8,333 nt of DNA, from the NCBI GenBank assembly GCA_002350625.1, contig DEFE01000039.1, forward strand, positions 22,593 to 30,925. The letters are read 5' to 3'. The position numbers were made by a program, and so were the translations under genes. The stretch's first letter is position 1. Each line of letters begins with the position of its first letter. Shown piece by piece: positions 1 to 6,832 of the stretch. Under the pieces are notes generated by a model that ran no database searches, had not been told where the DNA came from, and saw only the letters and a list, made by a program, of their open reading frames with translations. The stretch comes from Lachnospiraceae bacterium UBA2860 (GTDB lineage Bacteria > Bacillota > Clostridia > Lachnospirales > Lachnospiraceae).

Positions 1-44
1 ATGGCGGAAGCTGCTGCGTAGTGGGCGAATTTATGTAAACCAAT

Positions 45-71
45 ATGACAGAGGGTCAGACCCTGTGTCAT
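45..71. repeat. Imperfect palindrome downstream of the tldD operon (possible terminator or REP-like element)
   Basis: ATGACAGAGGGT (45-56) pairs with ACCCTGTGTCAT (60-71) in 11 of 12 positions, with a 3-nt CAG loop. The overlapping TGTCATGACA (66-75) is itself a perfect palindrome. It lies 12 bp beyond the stop of the oleate hydratase-like gene. No clear U run follows on the minus strand, so it is a poor intrinsic terminator. The GGGTCAGACCC core resembles dispersed bacterial palindromic repeats. Confidence 0.5.
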
Positions 72-82
72 GACAAAAGAAA

Positions 83-1846
83 CTACAGCAACTTATATTC
101 CTTCATCAGCTTCTCAATTTCACTGCCCCGGATGCGCCGCAGAAGCTTCTTAGTCGTCATTTTTTCCGCGCGCTTCATCTGCATACTGTGAATCGATTTC
201 CCGTCTCTAAGCACCGCAGCCGCCCGCAGAATCTCCCGGACGCTGATCTCGTCGCTGCTTTCGGGAACAGGTTTGTCTATGCCGAACAGGGTGTATACGG
301 CTTCGATCGCCGTCTGCACGGCGTAATCCACGGTGAGGGGGCTCCCTGAGTCCGTCTCCGCGAACTGCCCGATAAATGCAAAGTTCACCGCGCCCTCGGG
401 CACGATGTCCGGTCTGTCACCCGGCACCTGGGCTAAAAGAGGTGCTGTCATGAACGGCATGAGGACCGGCACGGTGCGCGCATGAGATCCCGCAAGCTCC
501 GCGATTTCCTCCACCGGCACCCCGATGTGCCACAGCCATTCCTCGCAGATCTCGAGGCCTGTCGCCTCGCGCATGGGCTTGTCAATATAGCTTCCCGGTA
601 CGTCTGTTATGCCCCCGCTTAAGAGGACGATGCACTCGCCCGGCTTCTGTCCGTCAAAGAGGGGCTGTCTAGGCACACTCCATCCCAGCAGCCAGGGAGA
701 ATCCGTGACAGTGACGGCCCCGCCTGTCGTGACCTTGCCGGAGTGCGGATCCCGGCGGCAGATCTTCTTAATAAATGGCAATATCCTGTCGTCCGTGAGC
801 GTAACTGTAGCCGTCATCTGGCCTGTAATCTCCGGGAGCAGCGAAAAAACCTCCGGATGTCCGAAGGAAACATCCTGCTCGGATATTCTTCTCCAAAGGT
901 CAAAGCTGCCGCCTTCGCGGATCTCCGTCACATAGGGCGCGCAGATTTCCTGACCGCCCCGCGTCGAATTCTCCGTGCAGCTTCCCACTGTGATGAAAAC
1001 AAAATCCTCATCTGTGAGATCAATGCAGCCTGACACACCTTCCTGCTCAAAGTCGATCCGGGTCGCTCTTTTTCTGCCCATCGCGCAGTCGAAAGCGACG
1101 TCCGTGACCGTCGTCCCGAAGCGGAATTCCACGCCTTCACCGGACAGGTATTCCGTGAGCGGACGCACGATAGCGTCGTAGAGATTCGAGCCGGCGTAGA
1201 GAAAAGCCCGCATGTCCGCGATTCCGCTGAGGCTCTCGGCGTAGCGCAGGAGCGCTTTTTTCAAGGCCAATGCCCCGTGCCTCCCCGTAAATCCGAAGAG
1301 GCTGCGCAGCATGAGAAAGAAATCCGATCCGAGAGTCTCGCCGCTGAGAACTTCCTCAATTCTCTTCTCCGCAATCGCCTCGTCTGCCGTAAATGTCAGC
1401 CTGAGAAGCTCTTTTTCAGAGCCGTCAGATAATCCGAAGGCACTTAAGTGGGCGTCCTCTCCTCTTCCGCGGGTTCCGCGCACGATCGCGTAATTCGGAT
1501 CTCTGCGGGAGAGTTCATGCAACTCCATAAGGACGCTCGCCCCGGGTTTCTTTAGAGACGGTACGCTCCTTAAAAGCTCCCACAGACAGGCGGCGTGGGC
1601 GTCAAATTTGTGCTCGCCGCGCATCAGGAAGCCGATGCCCTCAAAATCATAACCATCGCAGGCCCCGCCCGGCAGGTGCTCCTTCTCAAGGATCACAATG
1701 TGATCGCCCGGCATTCCGGCGTCCCGGATCAGAAACAAGGCCGCGGAGAGCGACGCCATGCCGCTTCCGATCAGATAGGCCCGCCGCTTTTTCCCGTCCG
1801 TGCGCGGAACGGGCGGCATATAGGCATCTATATGTGTTCTTTTCAT
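83..1846 (-). CDS. Oleate hydratase (MCRA) family FAD protein with substituted active-site residues
   Basis: Seen: 587 aa, the usual length for bacterial oleate hydratases. An N-terminal dinucleotide-binding motif (IGSGMASLSAALFLIRD, residues 26-42) leads to an acidic residue at E54 and a GGACDG turn at 60-65. Further family blocks are SCTENS (289-294), KICRRDPHSGKVTTGG (361-376), AFIGQFAETDS (490-500) and the C-terminal KEYKLL. Known: true members use FAD as a structural cofactor and hydrate the 10-position double bond of unsaturated fatty acids. Odd: the conserved RGGREM loop reads RGEHKF (76-81), so the catalytic Glu (E82 in S. aureus OhyA) aligns with K80. The catalytic Tyr (Y201) aligns with A198. 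The carboxylate-binding Gln/Thr/Asn/His align with L222, S390, P392 and L396. Inferred: same fold and FAD site, different or lost chemistry. Start: ATG with GAGGT at 1855-1859, 8 nt upstream. It is the third gene of the tldD operon. Fold assignment is sure; function is not. Confidence 0.9.
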   Translation of the reverse strand: MKRTHIDAYMPPVPRTDGKKRRAYLIGSGMASLSAALFLIRDAGMPGDHIVILEKEHLPGGACDGYDFEGIGFLMRGEHKFDAHAACLWELLRSVPSLKKPGASVLMELHELSRRDPNYAIVRGTRGRGEDAHLSAFGLSDGSEKELLRLTFTADEAIAEKRIEEVLSGETLGSDFFLMLRSLFGFTGRHGALALKKALLRYAESLSGIADMRAFLYAGSNLYDAIVRPLTEYLSGEGVEFRFGTTVTDVAFDCAMGRKRATRIDFEQEGVSGCIDLTDEDFVFITVGSCTENSTRGGQEICAPYVTEIREGGSFDLWRRISEQDVSFGHPEVFSLLPEITGQMTATVTLTDDRILPFIKKICRRDPHSGKVTTGGAVTVTDSPWLLGWSVPRQPLFDGQKPGECIVLLSGGITDVPGSYIDKPMREATGLEICEEWLWHIGVPVEEIAELAGSHARTVPVLMPFMTAPLLAQVPGDRPDIVPEGAVNFAFIGQFAETDSGSPLTVDYAVQTAIEAVYTLFGIDKPVPESSDEISVREILRAAAVLRDGKSIHSMQMKRAEKMTTKKLLRRIRGSEIEKLMKEYKLL

Positions 1847-1873
1847 TCCATCATACCTCGCTGCTTTAGAGTC

Positions 1874-3157
1874 TCAGGCAATTCCGGTAACGGACATGCC
1901 GCTCAGGCGGATCCGCTGCGGCACCTCCATATTGTCATAGCGGGTGAGCTCCTTTGTCATTTTCATGGAGCGCATCAGCGTGAGCATATTTCCGGATATA
2001 GAGCCGCCCGTCACCGGCGTGACTTCTCCGCCGTGATGCCAGTAGGGGGGGCCCCCCCCCCCGCCGATGCTCCCGCTCAGCGGATCTGCCTGGAAGTCTG
2101 AAAAATCCACCGCTTCCAGATAGTCGCCCGCGCAGATTTCCTCCTCATCCGCCGCTCCGCCGCTCATGCGATAATTGCCGGGGATAAAGGAATCCTTCAG
2201 ACCGAGGCCGGCGCTGAACTGCCGGTTCCCGAGGAAGGCCTGCGGCACGCCGTCCCGCAGCATCACCGTGTCATGGATTCTCGCGCCCTCCGCGTCACAG
2301 AGTGCGTTATGTGAAGAATTCGGGAGCTCCGCGAGAGCCTCGAGCGACACGTGGACATCGCCTTCTCCCAGCGGCTGGCCGATCTCCCAGTCGGAGTACC
2401 CGCGCACCTTATATGACGCGCTCATCCTTCCCGCAAAGAATCCGCAGATTTCGCGGATTTCCGCCGTAGAAAACACGACGTCCGCTTTCTTAAGCTTCGG
2501 CATCGGCTGCGCGCGGAGCCGGTCCCTGCCGAAGCGCATGACCTCCGCCACGGAAGCCTTCAGGGCTTCCTTATCGCAGACACCTGCGTCGCGGAGGCGG
2601 TACAGCTCGATCTCGCCGGACGCATCTTTCGCATTTACGACGAGTTCGAGCGTCGAATCCGGGCGCACGTCCGTGATATCGATGCCTTCCGAGTTCAGAA
2701 AATGAACATGGTTCACGCGCACGAAGATCTCACAGGAATTGAGATAAGCGTCCTCTGTCTCCTCGATCTCCCGCACCGCGGAGAGATAGTCTTCGGCAAG
2801 AGAAGACAGATCCGGCGTCTTACCTTCAGCCGGAGCAAGCGGTCCGCCGGAAGGAGCGTTCAGCGTATAATACGGGTTTTTGACATAGGAGGCCCTCTTT
2901 ACGAGCTGGCGGATCATATCCTCAGCTTCCGTATCCGTCGCCGTCGGCGGAATCTCTTCAGAGGCGCTCCCGATCGTTTTTCGCCCGTCTGTCGTGCGGT
3001 AGACACGCACGCGTATATGCCGGACTTTCTTTGCGCGGTTCTGGTCCAGACGGTGCCTGATAAAATAGAATTCCCATCCTTCCGTGAGCGTCTCCGTGAG
3101 CTCCCACGCATCCGCTTCAGATTCTATAAGCAGTTTCTTTATTCTCTCAAGCATCAT
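1874..3157 (-). CDS. tldE: TldE/PmbA-like subunit of the TldD/TldE peptidase
   Basis: Seen: 427 aa from the ATG at 3155-3157. No HExxxH metal site is present, as expected of the non-catalytic partner. The C-terminal part carries family-typical stretches: DTVMLRDGVPQAFLGNR (about residues 296-312), ADPLSGSIGG (357-366) and TPVTGGSISGNML (380-392). Known: TldE (PmbA) pairs with TldD in a heterodimeric zinc protease that degrades unfolded peptides and matures some ribosomal peptides. Start choice: an in-frame upstream ATG at 3211 lies inside tldD. The ATG at 3157 overlaps the tldD stop (ATGA) and has GAGG at 3163-3166, which fits translational coupling. A second ATG directly follows. Odd: an uninterrupted run of 11 G then 7 C on the coding strand (2045-2062) encodes GGGGPP. 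Family-like sequence continues in frame on both sides. It could be called simply a TldD/PmbA-family protein, since paralogues are hard to separate by eye. Confidence 0.88.
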   Translation of the reverse strand: MMLERIKKLLIESEADAWELTETLTEGWEFYFIRHRLDQNRAKKVRHIRVRVYRTTDGRKTIGSASEEIPPTATDTEAEDMIRQLVKRASYVKNPYYTLNAPSGGPLAPAEGKTPDLSSLAEDYLSAVREIEETEDAYLNSCEIFVRVNHVHFLNSEGIDITDVRPDSTLELVVNAKDASGEIELYRLRDAGVCDKEALKASVAEVMRFGRDRLRAQPMPKLKKADVVFSTAEIREICGFFAGRMSASYKVRGYSDWEIGQPLGEGDVHVSLEALAELPNSSHNALCDAEGARIHDTVMLRDGVPQAFLGNRQFSAGLGLKDSFIPGNYRMSGGAADEEEICAGDYLEAVDFSDFQADPLSGSIGGGGGPPYWHHGGEVTPVTGGSISGNMLTLMRSMKMTKELTRYDNMEVPQRIRLSGMSVTGIA

Positions 3158-4587
3158 CCAAGCCTCGCTTTCGCTTTTAATACGGGACCGCCGTCCGCTA
3201 CCTTCACCCATTCCTTGTGGCCCTTGCCGCAGCCGCCGTTGCCGAACACCTGCCGGTCAGCGCTCACCATGGACACGGATCCCAGAAGATCCGGCACGTA
3301 TCCGGTCATGAGAATCGGCGCCATCACGCGTCCCGTCAGTTTTCCGTCCCGGATCTCATAGCCGCGCTCGATCATGCACTGGATGCCCCAATGCTTCGGA
3401 TCCTCCATGCCCGACTGCATGCCTTTGAGCAGAAACCCGTGAGAAACCGACGCGATCATCTCCTCCAGGCTGCTCGTGCCGCTGTCAAACAGCGTATTTG
3501 TCATGCGCGTATAAACCTTGTGCTCAAAGTTCTCCCGCTTGCCGTTTCCGGTCGGCTGTACGCCGAGTCTCGCCGCGCTGATCGCATCGCAGATCCCGGT
3601 CTTCAGGATGCCGCGGTCAATCTCCGTGACGTCGCCCGCAGGCGTGCCCTCGTCGTCAAAGGCATAACTCGTGACATTTTCCGCGCACAGCGCGCCCTCA
3701 TGCATCGTCACAAGATCCGAGCCGACACGTCTGCCGATATAATCGGCGCCGAGCGCCCGCCCCTTGACGAACATATCCATTTCCACACCGTGCCCGAAAG
3801 CTTCATGTGCGATGAGTCCCGTCACCTCCGGCGAGGTGATGATGTCGTATTCACCGGGCTCGACCCGTTCCGCCGTCAGCATCTCCTCGGCCGCCTGCAC
3901 AGTCTCCGCAACCTTTCCGGACAGCTCAAAGAAGAGTTCCGGACCGATGCGCCCGGATACGCCCTCGTGTGCCATCTCACTTCGGCCGTCCTTCACGGCA
4001 ACGGCCGCGAGCACCGCCTCCGAGTAGACATAGCTCTGGCGCAGATCCCGCTGCTTCGTGAAAAACATCTTGCAGATATGTGTGGATTGTGCGGCGACCT
4101 GGCATTCGATCACGTCAGGACCGGCCGCGCAGGCCGCGTCGCTCACGCCCGCAAGGTCCGCTATGAGCGCGTCAAAATCCGCGTCCTCAGGAAGGGATCC
4201 TGTCTCCATTTCCGAAAGCAATGTAAGCGGCTCATCAGGAAGCGGCGGCGTCTCATAGACCGCCGTCCCGGTCTGAGCGAGCAGCTTAAGCTGCGCGTCG
4301 AGCGCCGTGCGGATCTCCTCGGCCTTCTCACTGATGCGCTCCGGATCCAGTTCATTAAACGCGTATTCGCTGTACAGCCCGTCTCTGTAAACCCTGACGA
4401 CCGTGCCGCGCTCTGTTGTCATTGTCCTGCCTTCAACCGTCCGCACATGCTGCGACACGCGGATGGCAAATCCGCGCGAATCCGTCGACAGAACGCTGAC
4501 ATAGGCGTAAGTCCCGGACAGGATATCGATCAGCTTTTTCAGCGGATCGCGGATTTCATTCAAATAAGGTGAAAATGGTGCCTTCAA
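3154..4587 (-). CDS. tldD: TldD metalloprotease subunit
   Basis: Seen: 477 aa, the normal size for TldD. The zinc-binding HExxxH motif is intact as HEAFGH (H261, E262, H265). The C-terminal block SMVSADRQVFGNGGCGKG carries C453, the position expected for the third metal ligand. SHGFLLKGMQSGMEDPKHWG (about 382-401) and RVMAPILMTGYVPDLLG (420-436) match the conserved second half. Known: TldD forms a cytosolic heterodimer with TldE and cleaves small unfolded or modified peptides; in enterobacteria the pair matures microcin B17 and acts on the CcdA antitoxin. Start: a TTG at 4585-4587 preceded by GGAGGAAA (4595-4602). No ATG lies between it and the promoter in this frame, so I accept the TTG. It is first in the minus-strand operon, with its stop overlapping the start of tldE. 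An extended -10 promoter lies about 50 nt upstream. Confidence 0.95.
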   Translation of the reverse strand: MKAPFSPYLNEIRDPLKKLIDILSGTYAYVSVLSTDSRGFAIRVSQHVRTVEGRTMTTERGTVVRVYRDGLYSEYAFNELDPERISEKAEEIRTALDAQLKLLAQTGTAVYETPPLPDEPLTLLSEMETGSLPEDADFDALIADLAGVSDAACAAGPDVIECQVAAQSTHICKMFFTKQRDLRQSYVYSEAVLAAVAVKDGRSEMAHEGVSGRIGPELFFELSGKVAETVQAAEEMLTAERVEPGEYDIITSPEVTGLIAHEAFGHGVEMDMFVKGRALGADYIGRRVGSDLVTMHEGALCAENVTSYAFDDEGTPAGDVTEIDRGILKTGICDAISAARLGVQPTGNGKRENFEHKVYTRMTNTLFDSGTSSLEEMIASVSHGFLLKGMQSGMEDPKHWGIQCMIERGYEIRDGKLTGRVMAPILMTGYVPDLLGSVSMVSADRQVFGNGGCGKGHKEWVKVADGGPVLKAKARLG

Positions 4588-4594
4588 TCTTCTG

Positions 4595-4602
4595 TTTCCT
4601 CC
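4595..4602 (-). promoter_or_regulatory. Ribosome binding site deciding the TTG start of tldD
   Basis: The minus strand reads GGAGGAAA, placed so that about 9 nt separate GGAGGA from the TTG at 4585-4587. This strong site, with no competing ATG or GTG nearby in frame, is the reason for accepting a TTG start. Confidence 0.7.
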
Positions 4603-4644
4603 GTATCCGGCTCCTTTTTATGCGGAGTCCTTTTGTACCTGTCT

Positions 4645-4653
4645 ATTATAACA
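4645..4653 (-). promoter_or_regulatory. Extended -10 promoter for the tldD operon
   Basis: On the minus strand the bases read TGTTATAAT: a perfect TATAAT -10 with the TGn extension. No good -35 sits 16-18 nt upstream (only C/G-rich sequence), so recognition would rely on the extended -10 or on an activator. The predicted start near 4638 gives a ~50-nt leader containing the GGAGGA site used by the TTG start of tldD. Confidence 0.6.
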
Positions 4654-4694
4654 TGGATGTTTCGGCGGGGACGATTCTCTTTGATATCTTTCCC

Positions 4695-4732
4695 CGTGTC
4701 AAAACGTGTCAAAAAGACAGTTCTCTTTGACA
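4695..4732. promoter_or_regulatory. Candidate operator: three TGTCAAA copies in the divergent intergenic region
   Basis: CGTGTCAAAA occurs twice in perfect tandem (4695-4704, 4705-4714). A third TGTCAAA is inverted at 4726-4732 and contains the -35 hexamer of the rightward promoter. The 10-bp repeat step is one helical turn, typical of a dimeric response regulator. The TGTCA core recalls Pho boxes, and the adjacent gene is a phosphate transporter, but Pho boxes usually step by 11 bp. Regulation by a PhoB/PhoP-type protein is therefore inference. Confidence 0.4.
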
Positions 4733-4754
4733 ACGAAACTGAATGTGCTATCAT
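4727..4754 (+). promoter_or_regulatory. SigA-type promoter for the Na/Pi cotransporter gene
   Basis: TTGACA (4727-4732, consensus -35), a 16-nt spacer, then TATCAT (4749-4754, 5 of 6 to the -10 consensus), preceded by TGC (4746-4748), which makes an extended -10. Transcription should begin near 4761, leaving a ~55-nt leader before the GTG at 4815. The in-frame ATG at 4743 would then lie upstream of the transcript. Confidence 0.72.
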
Positions 4755-4802
4755 GAAAGTGTATGCGCAGCGAATTCATGTCAATCTGGTTTTTTGACTT
4801 TT

Positions 4803-4808
4803 AGGAGA
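4803..4808 (+). promoter_or_regulatory. Ribosome binding site deciding the GTG start of the cotransporter
   Basis: AGGAGA lies 6 nt before GTG 4815-4817. The translated sequence from there (VAVFYRIVSLLGGLALFLYG) begins directly with the expected first membrane helix, whereas the 24 extra residues from the upstream ATG look unlike the family. Confidence 0.7.
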
Positions 4809-4814
4809 ATTATC

Positions 4815-6668
4815 GTGGCCGTATTTTATAGAATTGTATCCCTTCTCGGCGGACTTGCGCTCTTCCTCTACGGAATGCGCATCATGGGGGACGGGTTAAA
4901 GAGCAGCTCCGGCGGTGCCATGAAGGTGGCGCTTGCAAAGGTTACCAACAGGCGCATCATGGCCTTCATCCTCGGCGTGCTCGTCACCTGTATGATCCAG
5001 AGCTCCACTGCGACTATCGTTCTCACGGTCGGTCTTGTCGGCGCCGGCTTCCTCACCTTCCGCCAGTCGATCGGCATCGTCCTCGGCGCCAATGTCGGAA
5101 CAGCGATTACAGCGCAGATCATTCGTCTCATGGACTTAAATGCCGGCTCCTCCAGCATCCTGTATTTCTTCAAATCCGATAATCTCGCGCCTCTCGCGCT
5201 CACGCTCGGCATCATCCTGATCATGTTCGTGCGCAGGCAGAACGCGAAGACAGCCGGAACCATTTTCATGGGCTTCGGTATTCTGTTTGTCGGACTTATG
5301 AACATGAGCGCTGCCGTAAGTACCATGAGCGATTCGCTGAGCAAGCTTCTTGTTTCCTTTGAGGACAACTACTTTCTCGGCTTTCTGGCCGGCGTCGGCG
5401 TGACGGGCATCATCCAGAGTTCGTCCGCTGTCATCGGTATCCTGCAGTCGATCGCCAGCTCTGTCGGCGTGACCTTCTGCGGGGTCTTTGCCGTGATCAT
5501 CGGCGTCAATATCGGCGACTGCCTCACCACGTATCTGGTCTGCCGCATCGGCGCGAAAAGTGAGCAGATCCGCGTCTGTCTAGTGCACATCATCTACAAT
5601 GTCTGCGCGGCGGTGCTCATCTTCGGAACTATCCTGGTTCTCCATCTCACGGGAGTTCTAAGCGATGACATCTGGTTCATGACGCTCAATTCCGGCGGCG
5701 TCGCCAACGTCCACGGCCTGTTCCGCCTTGTGCCCGCTGTTCTTCTCCTGCCGCTCAGCGGTCTGTTCGCCAACCTCGCAGAGAAGATTGTCCCCGACAA
5801 GCCTCTCGACGAGGAGGACGCCGACATCGAGAAGAATCTTCGCGAGCTCGACATGCACCTCATCACAAACCCGGGACTTGCCTTTGCGGAATCCGAGCAT
5901 CTCATCGGACACATGGCGGAGGTTTCCTTCAAGAATTACAGAGCTGCTGTTCACCAGCTCTTCGATTACAAGGAGAAACGCGACGCTAAGATCAGCCGCA
6001 GAGAAAATCTGCTCGACCGCATGGCGGACGGCTGCAACCAGTACATCATCTCCGTCTCTCCGTACGTCATGCGGCAGAAGGATAACCGAACGCAGAACTT
6101 CCAGCTGCGGGCGCTCGTCGCTTTCGAGCGCATCGGGGATCTCGCCTACGATATCTGCGGCAGCGCCATTCACATGCAGGAAGGAAACGAGGAGTTCTCC
6201 GAAAATGCGAAGACCGAGCTCACGATCGCGGCCGGCGCCGTGCGCGATATCCTCGAGACCACCGTTGCTGCCTGCAAAGAGAACAGTATCGTGCTCGCGC
6301 GAAAGGTAGAGCCGATGGAGGAAGTCATTGACGAACTCCTTGAAGAGCTCCGCACGCACCACGTCTATCGTATGACGCAGAATCTGTGCAGCGGCATGCG
6401 AGGCATCGAATTCCAGAATGTCATCAACTATCTCGAGCGCATTTCCGATCAGTGCTCGGATCTGGCCGTATATCTTCTCGCGCGCTACGACGAGGCGATT
6501 GAAGGTCAGGAGCATCAGTACATTCACAATCTGCACCACTCCAATGACAGAGAATATCTGGCCGCTTTCAACGCCAATTACGAGAAATACTTCGGCGAGC
6601 TGAAGGCGACTGCTTTCACCGGCACCCCGGCTTTCCCAGAGGAATCTTCTGCAGATGAGGAATTGTAA
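4815..6668 (+). CDS. Na+/phosphate cotransporter family protein with C-terminal PhoU-like domain
   Basis: Seen: 617 aa from the GTG at 4815. The N-terminal ~330 residues are strongly hydrophobic and hold the two inverted Na_Pi cotransporter repeats. Each has a QSS motif (Q62-S64 in MIQSSTAT; Q201-S203 in IIQSSSAV) followed by a glycine-rich turn (GANVGT at 91-96; GVNIGD at 230-235). Residues ~361-556 are helical and PhoU-like, with two ERIxDxxxD motifs (ERIGDLAYD at 438-446, ERISDQCSD at 541-549) resembling PhoU metal-binding sites. Known: this family moves phosphate with sodium across the cytoplasmic membrane, and the PhoU part is thought to gate or sense phosphate. Direction (import or export) cannot be read from sequence. 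Start: an in-frame ATG at 4743 lies inside the predicted promoter, whereas the GTG has AGGAGA 6 nt upstream (4803-4808). It is transcribed divergently from tldD under a strong predicted promoter. Confidence 0.93.
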   Translation: MAVFYRIVSLLGGLALFLYGMRIMGDGLKSSSGGAMKVALAKVTNRRIMAFILGVLVTCMIQSSTATIVLTVGLVGAGFLTFRQSIGIVLGANVGTAITAQIIRLMDLNAGSSSILYFFKSDNLAPLALTLGIILIMFVRRQNAKTAGTIFMGFGILFVGLMNMSAAVSTMSDSLSKLLVSFEDNYFLGFLAGVGVTGIIQSSSAVIGILQSIASSVGVTFCGVFAVIIGVNIGDCLTTYLVCRIGAKSEQIRVCLVHIIYNVCAAVLIFGTILVLHLTGVLSDDIWFMTLNSGGVANVHGLFRLVPAVLLLPLSGLFANLAEKIVPDKPLDEEDADIEKNLRELDMHLITNPGLAFAESEHLIGHMAEVSFKNYRAAVHQLFDYKEKRDAKISRRENLLDRMADGCNQYIISVSPYVMRQKDNRTQNFQLRALVAFERIGDLAYDICGSAIHMQEGNEEFSENAKTELTIAAGAVRDILETTVAACKENSIVLARKVEPMEEVIDELLEELRTHHVYRMTQNLCSGMRGIEFQNVINYLERISDQCSDLAVYLLARYDEAIEGQEHQYIHNLHHSNDREYLAAFNANYEKYFGELKATAFTGTPAFPEESSADEEL

Positions 6669-6673
6669 TACTT

Positions 6674-6699
6674 TTTGTAGATTCTTTTACAAATTTTTT
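6674..6699 (+). terminator. Weak AT-rich terminator-like hairpin after the cotransporter gene
   Basis: TTTGTA (6674-6679) pairs with TACAAA (6688-6693) around an 8-nt loop and is followed by six T. A second arm pair, AATTGTAA (6661-6668, including the stop codon) with TTACAATT (6698-6705), encloses it. The stem is almost all A-T pairs, so termination may be leaky. Confidence 0.3.
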
Positions 6700-6720
6700 A
6701 CAATTTTGTGAAATTCGGCA

Positions 6721-6749
6721 TTCCCATTTTCCCGTTTTCCGAGTAAAAT
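6721..6749 (+). promoter_or_regulatory. Possible promoter for the Ig-like protein gene
   Basis: TTCCCA (6721-6726, 4 of 6 to -35) lies 17 nt before TAAAAT (6744-6749, 5 of 6 to -10), in an AT-rich stretch. A second, shifted pairing (TTCCCG at 6729, TACTAT at 6752) is also possible. Either would give a leader of roughly 70-80 nt. Confidence 0.4.
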
Positions 6750-6816
6750 AATACTATCGTTACCGCCGCTGGTTTGGGGGCCTTTGGCGGAAGTTGCTTG
6801 AAAACTACATAAGGAA

Positions 6817-6822
6817 GGGAGG
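6817..6822 (+). promoter_or_regulatory. Ribosome binding site before an ATGTAATG start-stop-restart
   Basis: GGGAGG is followed after 5 nt by an ATG (6828-6830) that is immediately stopped by TAA. It is followed after 10 nt by the ATG of the Ig-like protein gene (6833). The two share the string ATGTAATG, with the TAA overlapping the real start by one base. Confidence 0.6.
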
Positions 6823-6832
6823 CAAGGATGTA

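Noticed and set aside
1..71. Partial minus-strand frame beginning with the ATG in the left-edge hairpin (MTQGLTLC...) and open to the window edge
   Set aside because: There is no ribosome site, the start lies in a palindrome, and only 23 codons are visible, so it cannot be told from chance.
2702..3361. Plus-strand open frame spanning the tldD/tldE junction
   Set aside because: It runs antisense to two conserved genes and its product has no recognisable motif.
3217..4572. Long plus-strand open frame (451 codons) opposite tldD
   Set aside because: Its product is rich in His, Arg and Ala with no recognisable domain, and it mirrors a clearly conserved tldD with an intact metal site. Such open antisense frames are common in GC-rich genes.
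5658..6539. Minus-strand open frame (293 codons) opposite the PhoU region of the cotransporter
   Set aside because: No ribosome site or family resemblance was seen, and the opposite strand encodes well-conserved PhoU-like motifs. It is a shadow of codon bias.
6763..6790. CCGCC/GGCGG hairpin in the leader of the Ig-like gene as a riboswitch
   Set aside because: There are only five pairs around an 18-nt loop, no match to a riboswitch core that I know, and no terminator or anti-terminator alternative.
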